This document shows, piece after piece, positions 53,171 to 63,578 of a stretch of DNA of 64,000 nt. The stretch lies in assembly GCA_946811185.2 (NCBI GenBank), contig OX328099.1, forward strand, positions 71,552,714 through 71,616,713. Direction: 5' to 3'. The notes beneath the pieces were generated by a model. The model saw only the letters and a program-made list of their open reading frames with translations. It was not told the origin of the DNA and did no database searches. Position numbers and translations under genes: made by a program. The DNA comes from Hippopus hippopus. Lineage: Eukaryota; Mollusca; Bivalvia; Cardiida; Cardiidae. The stretch's first letter is position 1, and each line of letters starts with the position of its first letter.

Positions 53171-53368
53171 GTTAAATTATCAAAATGAAACTTTCAAGTT
53201 GATTGTAAAAACCCAAATATTGATATTACAAAGTTATTTTGAGGGGAAAAACATCTCCTTATCAGACAGTGTTGATTCAAGATCAGACTGCACATCCTGT
53301 GCAGTCTGATCTTGATCTGCATTGTCAGTAAAAGGTCCTTGAGTTGCACTTAGCAGCCTTAGAGTTAA
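53171..53368. mobile_element. CTGCACA-core palindromic element
   Basis: Same subfamily as 20030 (ACATCTCCTTATCAGACAG and TTAGCAGCCTTAGAGTTAA). Confidence 0.8.
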
Positions 53369-53449
53369 GGTAAGGGTATAATAATTATTTCTCTTAGTTG
53401 GCCATTTCAGATAAAATGGCTTTCAACAATGCCATACACTGCAATAAAT

Positions 53450-53665
53450 CAACTCTCTACTGAAAATTTTACACCTGTTCCTATTACTAGCATTTCTAGT
53501 AGACAAATAAAATGAGGATCAAAAGATGGGATTGTCTTGCAATGGGTTGGAAACATTGTGAGAAATTGCTATGTACCAGCATTATCTCCTTTACCCACAA
53601 TGTTCTTAAAAACCTTTTCCCTAAAGGTTGTTAATTAAACACATAGGATTATGGAACATAGGCGT
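53450..53665 (+). mobile_element. TTAA palindromic MITE, diverged
   Basis: The core is TTGCTATGTACCAGCAT. Confidence 0.6.
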
Positions 53666-53759
53666 AACTCTTAGAGCGCTGAATAAACCCAACATATCTT
53701 TTGATCTATAAAAAAGACCCAATTAATTGCAATTTCATGGTTGCTTTTGTGATGTTTCA

Positions 53760-53985
53760 GGGGTCCTACATGGCTCAGTGGTAAGATGTGGGACCCGTAA
53801 CCTGGAGGCCCTGGGTTTATGCTGAGCTGGATCCACTGGGTTTTTCGTGGGAGTGTCCTAGGGCAAGACACCTCAGAGTCCCAGCCTAGTACTGGTAAAA
53901 CCCAGGAAATTACTGGATATGTGAGCTGTCGCCATGATATGACTGAAATAATGTTGAAAGCGGCGTAAACACTATTCAATTAATT
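53760..53985 (+). mobile_element. SINE family B
   Basis: The head is ACATGGCTCAGTGGTAAGATG. The body has GTGTCCTAGGGCAAGACAC. The tail is GACTGAAATAATGTTGAAAG with ACACTATTCAATTAAT. Confidence 0.82.
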
Positions 53986-53999
53986 TTCAGTTTTTCAGC

Positions 54000-54092
54000 A
54001 AAGTTGACAGCATAGATCTATGATTCGACCACATGTTTTGATATTAATTTTCACTGGCTGCAAATGCCACTATAATTGTGAAAGGCATTTTA
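54000..54092. mobile_element. CTGCACA-core palindromic element, strongly diverged
   Basis: GCAGCATAGATC-like arm and 'GTGAAAGGCATTTTAAA' end. Confidence 0.4.
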
Positions 54093-54097
54093 AAAAG

Positions 54098-54290
54098 TTT
54101 TAACGAGTTTTAATGACCCTGTGTATGAGGGCTTTTGAAAAAAATTTGGGAAAAGGAGAAAATGCTGGTAATCAGCATTTTCTCCTTTTCCAAAATTTTT
54201 TTCTACCCTTAAACGACAAATTCCAACGTTTGAACCACATCTAAATTGATGCCTGCAAATGCTTTCATTTTGTACAAGTCTAGAGATAAG
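54098..54290 (-). mobile_element. TTAA palindromic MITE, right end lost
   Basis: The core is GCTGGTAATCAGC. Confidence 0.7.
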
Positions 54291-54867
54291 GGTTATTGCT
54301 ATTCTGCGTACAACGATTAATAACCCTTTTGTATTACAAATTACTGTCATACAATATTCATCATTCGATATTAGAGAACAACAATTTACAAATGGAAAAG
54401 ATATTATACTGGAAACAAGCATTTATATGAAAGGTTTTTTTTCCATTTTGACAACATTCTCCATAAAATAGCAACGCGCATATACTTGCATGACATTTAC
54501 CATTGAAACTGAAAAACTGAAGGTCAAGGTCGAGAGTCGGCCATATTGGATCACTGATACACATGACCTTTCCTCTGTTTCCAGTTCCAAAATGGCATCC
54601 ATCAAAATCTAATTAGCTAATTGATGCAATATTCGACAGGATTAATCAGCTAATGTACGGAAAAAAACAGAGACGTAGATCTGTGACCGCCAAACATCCA
54701 ATATCCATTAGGGGGGAAAAACATTACTGTTACCACATCAAACAGTCCGTCACAATGTACCAAGTACCCTGCATTCAGTTCAAAAGCTGCTTAAAAAGAA
54801 ATTACACATTTGAGCAGTGTTCTGGCAAAAGGGGGCTTAATTTTTGGTTTTTTATCTCCATGATGCT
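54291..54867. other. Unique stretch
   Basis: Short overlapping frames on both strands without domain wording or splice signals. Confidence 0.5.
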
Positions 54868-54868
54868 T
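54818..54868 (-). mobile_element. CAGCCTG-hairpin element, end fragment
   Basis: GTTCTGGCAAAAGGGGGCTT is the family end. Confidence 0.5.
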
Positions 54869-55096
54869 TAACCCTTTACCACACAATCCCGACTTTTAAC
54901 GACCCTGACAAAGAAGCCTTTTGAAAACATTGTAGGAAAAGGAGAAAATGCTGGTAACCAGCATTTTCTCCTTTTCCCACAATGTTTTCTTCCCTTCCTA
55001 AAACATATTTCAAATTTTTAGTCACATTTATTTTATCGTCTGCAAATGCTCTCAATTTGGACCAGTCTAAAATTTTGTCGTTTGGTAAAGAGTTAA
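54868..55096 (-). mobile_element. TTAA palindromic MITE
   Basis: Close to consensus; first of a chain of three sharing TTAA sites. Confidence 0.92.
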
Positions 55097-55325
55097 CTCT
55101 TTTACGAAACGACAAATATTTAGACTTGTCCAAATTCAAAGCATTTGCAGACGACAAATCCAATTTCACTCGGATGTGATTTGTCTGTGGATGGGTAGGA
55201 TGGAAAATATTGTGGGAAAAGGAAAAATATGCTGTTTACCAGCATTTTCATGTTTTCCCACAATGTTTTCAAAAGCTTTCTTTCTCAGGGTCGTTAAAAC
55301 GCAGTATTGTGTGGTAAAGAGTTAA
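55093..55325 (+). mobile_element. TTAA palindromic MITE
   Basis: Second of the chain. Confidence 0.9.
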
Positions 55326-55549
55326 TTCTTTACCAAACAACAAAATTTTGGGCAATTCCAAATTGAAAGTATTTTGCAGACAACAAAATAAATGTGACTC
55401 AAAAATTGAATTTCAAATTTAGGAGGGTAGAAAACATTGTGGGAAAAGGAGAAAATGCTGGTTACCAGAATTTTCTCCTTTTCCCATGATGTTTTCAGAG
55501 GCCTTTTTCCATATCGTCCTTTGAACTAAGGATTGTGTGGTAAAGGGTT
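55322..55549 (+). mobile_element. TTAA palindromic MITE
   Basis: Third of the chain; right TTAA reads TTGA. Confidence 0.9.
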
Positions 55550-55665
55550 GAAAGCATTGCATATTTTTTCTTCCAGAAATTCACGCTTGGACTGCATAAT
55601 TATTACCATGATGAGTTATGGACACTGCAATGTAATCTTGGATCTACACTTTCATCTACACTAAC

Positions 55666-55805
55666 CATTTACCACACAACATATTCTTAGACATCTCCAA
55701 ATTGAAAGCAATTTTGCAGACAACATGTTAGATGTGGCTCAAGTCAAAGGATTCGTCTTTGCTAGGGCAGAAAACATTGAGGGAAAAGGAGAAAATGCCT
55801 TTGTT
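55666..55805 (+). mobile_element. TTAA palindromic MITE, left half
   Basis: Ends at GAGAAAATGCCTTTG. Confidence 0.65.
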
Positions 55806-55972
55806 AATTCAATGAAGTGAGTCTGGAGGGTAAATTTCTCTTACCTCAGTCATTTGCTGAGTTCTCCTTGAACAAAAAATTTACTAAACCATAACCAACT
55901 CTTTACAAAGGACAAAATTATATTTAAGAATTTCAAAATTATATTTTAACCCAGTCTATCCTTATTTGAGGA

Positions 55973-56262
55973 AATTATAATCATTCTTGTCTCTTCATGC
56001 CAAATGTTGCCCCTGACGGCTGCAAGGTTGCACCGATTACAACTGGTAGAAAATGCATTTCATGCTTTGGAAGCCTTCCAAGCTATCGCTGTAGTAATTT
56101 CCGGTTTTAAATGAGGTCAAATCCCGTGAGTTTCTTTAAGCTGTACACCATAATTATTGATTATTTACCTGTTTACACAGATGACCAATATCTAAACCAT
56201 TATACAGGCTATAAAGTTTTAACTGCGGTTTTCATTCCGGCTGTAGAGATGCACCTTTAATT
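55973..56262. repeat. Dispersed repeat, copy 2
   Basis: Same order of blocks as 12955-13235, ending ATGCACCTTTAA. Confidence 0.7.
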
Positions 56263-56399
56263 TCAACAATAATGTTATAGGGGATAATGCAAGATACAGG
56301 ACAAACCCATCCAAAGTTATGCCCGGTCCTTCAACATGCCCACTGTATAGCACCGTTACACAGGACCTAGGTTTAACATCTTATCTGTCTCACTTTTTC

Positions 56400-56510
56400 G
56401 TAAATTTAGGTAGCCAGCCATGGGGATCGAACCCACATTCTCAAATGGACTGAGATCTGATATTTACCAGTCTCTTGTTCTACCACCTGAGCTATTAGGC
56501 TGGTAGGCAA
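56400..56510 (-). mobile_element. Isolated tRNA-like SINE head
   Basis: The inverted B box is GGGGATCGAACCCACATTC and the inverted A box CCACCTGAGCTATTAGGC. Confidence 0.5.
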
Positions 56511-56562
56511 GGCATTAACTCTACATGGCAACAAAATTCTAGACTTACTTATTTTAGCCCTT

Positions 56563-56708
56563 TATGGCACAATGCTGACTTATAACAATGAAAGAAGCCT
56601 TTTGAAAACATTGTGGGAAAAGGAGAAAATGCTGGTAACCAGCATTTTCTCCTTTTCCCTCAATATTTTCCACCCTACCATGTCTGCAAATGCTTTGAAG
56701 TTGGAATC
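56563..56708 (-). mobile_element. TTAA palindromic MITE, right arm shortened
   Basis: Perfect core; the part between CACCCTACCA and TGTCTGCAAATGC is deleted. Confidence 0.75.
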
Positions 56709-56951
56709 AGAAGTTGTTTTACTTTCAAGTTTGGAAAATTTAGGAGAATAAGACAAAGAATGTTCTTAAGAATGGTTTGTGATTATAGATCCTGGTTACC
56801 AGCAACTATCCTTTTCCGATGATGCTTTAAACAAGCTGTCTTTGTCAGGATCATGTAAAGCATCACTGGACAACATTTTCTCTTGCCCTTGTCCATATTA
56901 CAAAGAAATTGCAGATGAAAAATAAAACAGTCTTGAAAAAGGACTTCATCT

Positions 56952-57162
56952 GAACCCTAAATGCGTCTTTTATGACTATAATTGCCTTTATGGCAAGTAG
57001 AGATTAAGACCATACTGCACAAAATGTGTAGTCTGATCTTTGACCTACACTGCACACTTTGCCGAGATGTTCTGGAAAAGAGCACCTTTAAACTGCAATT
57101 ATTCCCGTTTTATTTCTAAAATAAAAAGTTTGTTTGGTTTATGTGGCGCACTTAGGGTTAAA
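56952..57162. mobile_element. CTGCACA-core palindromic element
   Basis: The core is ATACTGCACAAAATGTGTAG; the right end GGCGCACTTAGGGTTAA includes TTAA. Confidence 0.72.
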
Positions 57163-57345
57163 AAAGGTAGAAATCATTGTGTGAAAAGTACAAAATACTG
57201 GTTACCAGCCTTTAATTTTCTCCATTTTTCCGCAATGTTTTCAACCTTATCCAAGACCACATCCATCATTTCAGCCAGAATTAAAAGGTTGTTTGCGTAT
57301 GATTTCAGATTTGAAGAGTCTATAATTTTGTTGTCTGGTTTTGAA
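57156..57345 (-). mobile_element. TTAA palindromic MITE, left end lost
   Basis: ATACTGGTTACCAGCCTTTAA marks a damaged core. Confidence 0.65.
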
Positions 57346-57572
57346 TGAACCCTTTACCACACAATCCCAATTTTTAAAGACCCTGAGAAAGAAGACTTTT
57401 GAAAACATTGTGGGAAAAGAAGAAACTGCTGGTAACCATTTTCTCCTATTCCCGAAATGCTTTCTTACATTTCCATGAAAAAAATCCAATCATTTGAGCC
57501 ACATTTAATTTGTCTTCTGCAAATGCTTTCATTTTGGACAAGTCTAAATTTTTTTGTCTGGTAAAGCGTTAA
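57346..57572 (-). mobile_element. TTAA palindromic MITE
   Basis: Near full length; the right hairpin arm lacks CAGCA. Confidence 0.82.
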
Positions 57573-57938
57573 GAAATAGGGAATTTAATTTTTCCTGGAT
57601 CTGTTCATCATCAACTTTCATTTTCTGCTAACATGTTTATCCTTATTAGGAAGATGGGCACCCTCTTACATTTTCAAGAAACAAGTAACAAGCTCCTACG
57701 AAAACTAAACTTGATAATAAACAAATTATAGGAAGATTACTGGTATGTATTACCCTCTCAACCATTCATGTTTTTCTCTCTTTCATATTCAGTTTCTAAA
57801 GTTTCTCATCGATACATTTAGATGAAAATTTGTTCCACAAGATGTGAAAAGATTCAAATTTTGCCTAAATAATAAATCCTTAAAACTACTAAATAAATTA
57901 AGGATTTCCAGCCAATTGTGAAAACCCATTATTTACAA
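57573..57938. other. Unique stretch
   Basis: AT-rich; nothing recognised. Confidence 0.5.
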
Positions 57939-58165
57939 AACTCTTTACCATATGACACAATTCCAGACTTGTCCAAATTGAAAGCATTTGCAGACGACAA
58001 ATTAAACACGGCTCAAATAGTGAAAATTGCCCTTGATAGTGTTAAAAACATTTTGGGAAAAGGAGAAAATGCTGGTAACCAGCATTTTCTCCTTTTCCCA
58101 CAATGTTTTCTAAAGGCTTCTTTCCCAGGGTTGTTAAAAGTCGGGATTGTTTGGTAAAGGGTTAA
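57939..58165 (+). mobile_element. TTAA palindromic MITE
   Basis: Full length; core GGTAACC, flipped relative to most plus-oriented copies. Confidence 0.9.
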
Positions 58166-58177
58166 AACTTTTGCATG

Positions 58178-58299
58178 TCAGACATCTCAAAGTATTGGAC
58201 AGTGAAGATCCAAGATATGACCACATATTCTTAGCAGTCTGATCTTAGTTTACACTCTGCAAAAGCCCACTAAGTCGTGCTTAGCAGCTTAATTGTTAA
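58178..58299. mobile_element. CTGCACA-core palindromic element, left end lost
   Basis: Right end CTTAGCAGCTTAATTGTTAA is shared with the MITE at 58296. Confidence 0.65.
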
Positions 58300-58462
58300 C
58301 CCTATATCAGATGAACTCGTCCAAACCCAAGACATTTGAAAACAAAATTGATATTGAGATTTCTGAAAGAAAGGGTGGAAAACATCATAGGAAAAGGAGA
58401 AAATGCTGGTTACCATTATTTCCTCACAGTCATTAAAACTTGGGATTGTGTGGTAAAGAGTC
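58296..58462 (+). mobile_element. TTAA palindromic MITE, right hairpin arm lost
   Basis: GCTGGTTACCATTATTTCC marks the deletion. Confidence 0.7.
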
Positions 58463-58671
58463 AAAATCCAAAGGCAGATAAATCTACTCTATAACAAAGT
58501 TGCCTCTATAGATCAGTACTTGCCAAACTTTCATCCACTCTTTTCATTCTCACCGGTTAATGTCGACGGACATTATGGAAGGAGTTTGTTTCAAAAGATG
58601 TACATAATTATGTCAAAGTCATTGAATTCCCAAAAGGGTCCAAGTCTGTGTGTGGACAACTCACTCTAAGC

Positions 58672-59127
58672 TTAACTCTTCACTATACAACAAAATTTAG
58701 ATTAGTCCAAATTCAAAGCATTTACAGCCAAAACATTTGATTTTATTCAGTTATATTGTTTACCTTTGGAAGGATAGAAAACATTGTGGAAAAGGAGAAA
58801 ATGCTGATTACCAGCATTTTCTTCTTTTTCCACAAGGTTTTCAAAAGGCTGATTGATTGATTAATTGAATGGAGTTTAACATTATTTCACTTATATCGCG
58901 ACATGCTTTCCTGGAGTTTCTTTTACCAGTACTATGCACAACACCCTTTTAAAGCCACAGGCTCCTTTCCCACATAACCATCATTAAAACAAGTCAGCGG
59001 TAAGAGAGGAATGAATCAAGTCACAATGACTATCACCAATCCTCGGAAAGAAATCGGGCGAGCCATTTTCAAAGGGTATCATCTTTCTCAGGGTTGTTAA
59101 AACTTGGGTTTGTGTGGTACAGGGCTA
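58672..59127 (+). mobile_element. TTAA palindromic MITE split by SINE
   Basis: MITE pieces are 58672-58848 and 59066-59127. Confidence 0.82.
58849..59065 (-). mobile_element. SINE family A, head-truncated, inserted in a MITE
   Basis: TTTTCAAAAGG (58838-58848) and TTTTCAAAGGG (59066-59076) form the target duplication. The tail lies at the left (GATTGATTGATTAATTGAAT), and the head stops near ATCGGGCGAGCC. Confidence 0.85.
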
Positions 59128-59150
59128 ATCCCAGAAAACAAAAAACCCAT

Positions 59151-59357
59151 TGTTACGGGAGACCACTCCTTCATGCATGGTTTCGTCCCGATATAAATAC
59201 AGTACCTAACAACTATGTTAGGGAGAATTCTCTTTAGCTCAGTGGTTATGGTGTTGGCCTTTCGTCCGGGCGTTCTAGGTTCGAATCCTGCCCGGTCCCT
59301 GTATTTCTGCTATGCATTTGTTCATTTGATTCTTTGTTACGGACTTTGTTCGTAAGA
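59151..59357 (+). repeat. 5' LTR of the TRIM
   Basis: It starts TGTTACGGGAG and ends CGTAAGA. It has a TATA-like ATATAAATAC near 59191 and a tRNA-like block at 59219-59300. Confidence 0.88.
59219..59300 (+). other. tRNA-like block inside the LTR
   Basis: TTTAGCTCAGTGG fits a pol III A box and GGTTCGAATCC a B box, and AGGGA/TCCCT can pair as an acceptor stem. The second LTR copy has TAGGTATGAATCC, so its B box is damaged. Confidence 0.75.
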
Positions 59358-59375
59358 TGGGGGCTCGTCTGGGAT
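59358..59375 (+). other. Primer binding site (tRNA-Pro type)
   Basis: TGGGGGCTCGTCTGGGAT directly abuts the LTR end. Confidence 0.85.
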
Positions 59376-59473
59376 TGGACATTGAGCCATTAATCCCATT
59401 TGTTGTCCAAAAATGGACTTTCTGCCTAATAAGGCTTTGAGTCATCAATAAATGATGACTTTAAGAGGGGGTG

Positions 59474-59680
59474 TGTTACGGGAGACCACTCCTTCATGCA
59501 TGGCTTCATCCCGATTTAAATACAATACCTCACAACTACGTTAGGGAGAATTCTCTTTAGCTTAGTGGTTATGGTGTTGGCCTTTCGTCCGGGCGTTTTA
59601 GGTATGAATCCTGCCCGGTCCCTGTATTTCTGCTATGCATTTGTTCATTTGTTTCTTTGTTACGGACTTTGTTCATAAGA
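59474..59680 (+). repeat. 3' LTR of the TRIM
   Basis: It has the same length as the 5' LTR and ends CATAAGA. A polypurine tract lies immediately before it. Confidence 0.88.
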
Positions 59681-59689
59681 CCTATGTTC

Positions 59690-59763
59690 TCCCTTTCCCA
59701 CAATGCTTTCAAAAGCCTTTTCTGCCAGAATCTTTAAAACTCATGATTGTGTATTAAAATGTT
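59690..59763 (+). mobile_element. TTAA palindromic MITE, right third
   Basis: Starts at TCTCCCTTTCCCACAATGC just after the TRIM, which probably landed in it. Confidence 0.6.
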
Positions 59764-59767
59764 CAGA

Positions 59768-59948
59768 GTTAAAAAAAAAGCAGATTTGCAGACTACAAAA
59801 GAAAGTGGGTCTAATCATTGACTTTTGTCTTTGCAAGGGTGGAAAACATTCTGAAAAAAGCCAATTACCAGTAATTTTTCCTACGATGATTTCAAAAGCC
59901 CTTTTTCCTTAAAGTTGTAAAAAGATGGAATTCTATGGCAAAGAGGCA
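59768..59948 (+). mobile_element. TTAA palindromic MITE, diverged
   Basis: The core is reduced to CCAATTACCAGTAA. Confidence 0.6.
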
Positions 59949-60140
59949 GCCCTTTACCACATAATCCCCCAAGTTTTAACTACCCCAGAAGAAAGATTTT
60001 GAAAACCTTTTGGGAAAAGGAGAAAATGCCGGTTACTGGCATTTTCTCCTTTTCCCAAAATGTTTTCTACCTTTCATTTGTCATCTGCAAATGCTTCCAA
60101 TTTGGGCAAGTCTAGAATGGCATCTTATGGTAAAGGATTA
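59948..60140 (-). mobile_element. TTAA palindromic MITE, right arm shortened
   Basis: The core is ATGCCGGTTACTGGCAT. Confidence 0.75.
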
Positions 60141-60172
60141 CAGGTGGAATTCTGTGGTAAAGGATGAAAAAT

Positions 60173-60400
60173 TTAACTTTACCACACAATAAAATTTTAG
60201 ACTTGTCCAAATTCAAAACAATTGCAGACAACAAATCAAGGGTAGCTCAAATAATGAAACTTGCCTTTGATTGAGTAGAAAACATTGTAGGAAAAGGAGA
60301 AAATGCTGGTAACCAGCATTTTCTTCTTTTCCCACAATGTTTTCAAAAGCTTTCTTTTTCAAAGTCATTAAAACTCAGGACTGTGTAGTAAAGGGTTGAA
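60173..60400 (+). mobile_element. TTAA palindromic MITE
   Basis: Full length; right TTAA reads TTGA. Close to the candidate exon at 60428. Confidence 0.88.
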
Positions 60401-60427
60401 AAAAGATGAAAATACAGACATAATTAC

Positions 60428-60488
60428 CGTAATCTCTTGGAAACTGCCGTCTGCTTCGAAAGACCAAAGATTTCAAGAAACTGCACAT
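60428..60488 (-). CDS. Weak candidate upstream exon of the RPTP gene
   Basis: A minus-strand ATG opens 20 codons, MCSFLKSLVFRSRRQFPRDY, ending with one base before GTAATT. The phase would join exon 1 (41121) to give a glutamate. The basic FRSRRQF stretch would suit a membrane-proximal position. There is no clear acceptor, so it could be an alternative first exon or chance. The distance to exon 1 is about 19 kb. Confidence 0.25.
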
Positions 60489-60897
60489 GTCATCCTCTTT
60501 ATTTCACGAATTAAACACACACATGGCACTTCATTCACACAAAATAACGATTCCACATCGTAGATGATCTTCCCATTTTTATTACGGCATGGAATGTCGT
60601 AACAGGTTCATTCATTGTTTTTTTGCTTCAACATAATCTGGTGCCTGACATTAGCAAAATCCATGCATTTTTGTCTCGTAGAAGAAGTGTTTGCATTTTT
60701 ACATGTAAAGTGTCTTAGTGTGTACAATGCATGCATCATCCAAATACCTCATATTACAGTTCTTAGATCCTTCTTTCATGAAAATTCCAATGGAACAAAA
60801 TAAGAAATATATAATTAAAAAGGTGTGCAAAACATTTGGATTTAGGAGGTGAGAAAAAATTTGACGAATATAATGTTGAAATTGCTTATTTTGATTA

Positions 60898-61126
60898 ATT
60901 CAACTCTCTACCAAAAGACAAAATTTTAGACTTATCCAAATTGAAAGCATTTAAAAGGACATATCAAAATGAGGCTCATATCAAGAGATTTGTACTAGAT
61001 AGGATAGAAAACATTGTGGGAGTAGGAGTAAATGCTGGTTACTAGCATTTCTTCTTTACCACATTTGTTTTCAAAAGCCTTCTTCATCAGGGTCATTAAA
61101 ACTCAGGATTGTGTGGTATAGAGTTA
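60898..61126 (+). mobile_element. TTAA palindromic MITE
   Basis: Full length; stem GGGAGTAGGAGTAAATGCT is diverged. Confidence 0.85.
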
Positions 61127-61147
61127 ATCCTTGTAGTGCTAAATGAA

Positions 61148-61364
61148 TTAACCCTTACCACATGATCCCAACCCTGGAAGACAAGACTTTTGAAAACATT
61201 GTGGGAAAAGGAGAAAATGCTGGCAACCAGCATTTTCTCCTTTACCCACAATGTTTTCTATCCTATCAAAGGCAGAAGTCATCATTTGAGTAGCTTTCAT
61301 TTGTTTTCTGTAAATGCTTTCTATATGGTCTTGTCCAAAATTTTGTTGTGTGGTAAAGAGTTAA
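61148..61364 (-). mobile_element. TTAA palindromic MITE
   Basis: Full length; core GCTGGCAACCAGC; shares TTAA with the next copy. Confidence 0.9.
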
Positions 61365-61586
61365 CCCTTTACCACACATTGTGAGTTTTAATGACCCTGA
61401 AAGAGAAAGCTTTTGAAAACACTGTGAGAAAAGGAGAAAATGCTGGTAAACCAGCATTTTCTCCTTATCCCGCTGTTTTCTACCCTTTCCGAAAAAAATT
61501 TTGATTTTTATGTCACATTAATTTTGTCCTCTATAAATGCTTTTAATTTAGACTGGTCTAAAATTTTGTTGTGTGATACAGGGTTA
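61361..61586 (-). mobile_element. TTAA palindromic MITE
   Basis: Full length; core GCTGGTAAACCAGC with one extra base. Confidence 0.9.
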
Positions 61587-61770
61587 AAATGGACATTCTA
61601 AGTCAGCATTAAATATGCAGGTTTTGCAATTTCAAAATCCGGTTTTGTCAGAATACCTGGGAAAGAAGTGGGCAGTAAAGATCCAAGATCAGACTGCATA
61701 AATTGTGCAGTCTGATCTTGGTCCACACTGTCAGCATAATCAATTGGATCTGGATTCAGCATTACATAGG
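61583..61770. mobile_element. CTGCACA-core palindromic element
   Basis: Begins at the TTAA that ends the preceding MITE; core GACTGCATAAATTGTGCAGTC. Confidence 0.75.
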
Positions 61771-61924
61771 CAAATTATTTCTGTTTTGAAAAACTCCTGT
61801 CTGCTGCATACTCATCAAAATATTTTCCCCCTTCCACGATGGCAATTTGATGTAAACAAAAGAGAACATTTAGAGATACATGGTAAAAACCAGCTGAAAA
61901 ATGACAAAATAAGGACCAATACTG

Positions 61925-62218
61925 TATGGTGTTTAAATGCTGTTTTCAACATTAGTCAGTTATATCATGGCAGCCAGTGCACCTATCCATGCTTTCCTAG
62001 ATTTTCCTTTACTAGCACTTTGCACAGTATTCTTCCCATGATACTGGCTGCTTTTCCACATAATCATCAAAACAAAAGATAAGTGGTGAAAGAGGAATCA
62101 ATACTGTCACAATGACTATCATCATTACTTGAAAAAGAATTAGCTGAGCTGGGGATTTGAATAAACAACCCCCTGATTTCAAGTCCTGTATGCTACTGAC
62201 TGTGCCACTGGGCTCAGC
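61925..62218 (-). mobile_element. SINE family A
   Basis: It starts GTATGGTGTTTAAATGCTG and ends at the head near GTGCCACTGGGCTCAGC. Confidence 0.82.
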
Positions 62219-62284
62219 AGGACAAACAGAGCTTGATTTGTAAACCTGTTTTAGAAAGGTGTCTTCTGCAGATTCATCAAAATA

Positions 62285-62765
62285 TCTGAGACATGCTCTG
62301 GCAAAAAAGGATTTAACACTTTACCAGACGACAAAATTTGGACTGGACCAAATTCAAAGCATTTGCAGACGACATTTAATGTTGCTAAAATGATGATTTT
62401 AGTCCTTGACAGGGCAGAAAACATTGCTGGTAACCAGCATTTTCTCCTTTTCCCCACAATGTTTTCTAAGGGCTTCTTTCCCAGGGTCGTCAAAAATCGG
62501 GATTGTGTGGTAATGGGTTGATAAATGCATCTCAGTTATGCATTATACCAACAAACATCACATACTTATGGACCCTTAAAACCCATTTTTGTTTTACTAA
62601 CCAACTAAATCATGTGGTAGAATGGTCCTTAGACATGCAGAAAACTCACACATCTCAAAAAGATTCAACCCATGTCAGCCTGTGTGGACTGCGCAGGCTG
62701 ACATGGGTCAATACTTTTTGCAGATGCATTAAACCCCATTTTCACAGAGCATGTGTCAACTATCT
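62285..62765 (-). mobile_element. CAGCCTG-hairpin element with nested TTAA MITE
   Basis: ACCCATGTCAGCCTGTGTGG and GCGCAGGCTGACATGGGT make the hairpin. The MITE occupies the TTAA seen empty at 51056 (GGGGCTTAATGCATT). Confidence 0.8.
62312..62520 (+). mobile_element. TTAA palindromic MITE nested in a CAGCCTG-hairpin element
   Basis: Left hairpin arm deleted (ACATTGCTGGTAACC). The host element continues on both sides. Confidence 0.85.
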
Positions 62766-62883
62766 TTGTTACGGGAAGGGATAAATGCAGAGAGAGATAT
62801 ATATATCGTTTGAAAGTCATCCCGAATTAGTTTCATGAGTCTTGCTGGTCCAAAAATAGATCTGAATCTCTCCTTGAAGGCAA

Positions 62884-63115
62884 TTTAATCCTTTACCAAA
62901 CAATCCCAGGTTTTCACGACCCCAAGTTAGAAGGCTTTTGAAAACATTGAGGGAAAAAGAGAAAATGCTGGTAACCAGCATTTTCTCCTTTTTCCCTCAA
63001 TGTTTTCTGCCCTATCACAGAGTTAACACTCATTTTGTACCTATGCTGAATTTGTTGTCTGCAGATGTTTTGAATTTGAAAAAGTCTAAACTTTGTCGCT
63101 TGGGAAAAGGGTTTA
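62884..63115 (-). mobile_element. TTAA palindromic MITE
   Basis: Stem AGGGAAAAAGAG is matched by CTCCTTTTTCCCT, a compensated change. Confidence 0.85.
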
Positions 63116-63345
63116 CTCTTCACCTCACTACGAAAATTCAGACTAATCCAAATTGAAAATTTGCAGATGACAAAATGAAAGCTATTCAAATGATGGGATT
63201 TGTCTTTGGATGGGAAGCAAACATTGTGGAAATAGGCAAAAATGCTGCTTACCCAGCATTTTCTCATTTTCCCATAATGTTTTCAAAAGCCTTCCCTCTC
63301 TTGGTTGCTAGAATCTGGCTAGAATTTGGTATTGTTTTGTAATGA
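63113..63345 (+). mobile_element. TTAA palindromic MITE
   Basis: The core is ATGCTGCTTACCCAGCAT. Confidence 0.78.
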
Positions 63346-63351
63346 AGCCTA

Positions 63352-63578
63352 CCCTCTTCCCTCTTTACCAAATCACATAAACATAAACCCAAAGAATTTG
63401 CAGCCAACAAACTAAACATTGCTGAAATGGCAGAAATTGTCTATCAAATGATAGAAAACATTGTGAGAAAAGGGGAAAAAAATGCTGGTTACCAGCATTT
63501 CTTCCTTTTCCAACAATACATTCAAAAGCCTTCTTTCTCAAGGTGGTGAAAACTCAAGATTATGTGGTGAATGGTTAA
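63352..63578 (+). mobile_element. TTAA palindromic MITE
   Basis: The right TTAA is shared with the palindrome at 63575. Confidence 0.82.

Larger units (their letters stand above)
59151..59680 (+). mobile_element. TRIM-type miniature LTR retrotransposon
   Basis: Two direct repeats of 207 bases (59151-59357 and 59474-59680, 12 differences seen, about 94% identical) enclose only 116 bases. The internal part begins with TGGGGGCTCGTCTGGGAT, an 18-base primer binding site with one difference from the proline-tRNA site of gamma-retroviruses. It ends with the purine run AAGAGGGGG. Flanking CCCAT / CCTAT is a 5-base target duplication with one change. No coding capacity is present, so it must have been moved by another element's enzymes. 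Confidence 0.9.

Noticed and set aside
61705..62082. 125-codon plus-strand frame
   Set aside because: It crosses a palindromic element and an inverted SINE, so it is a chance frame.
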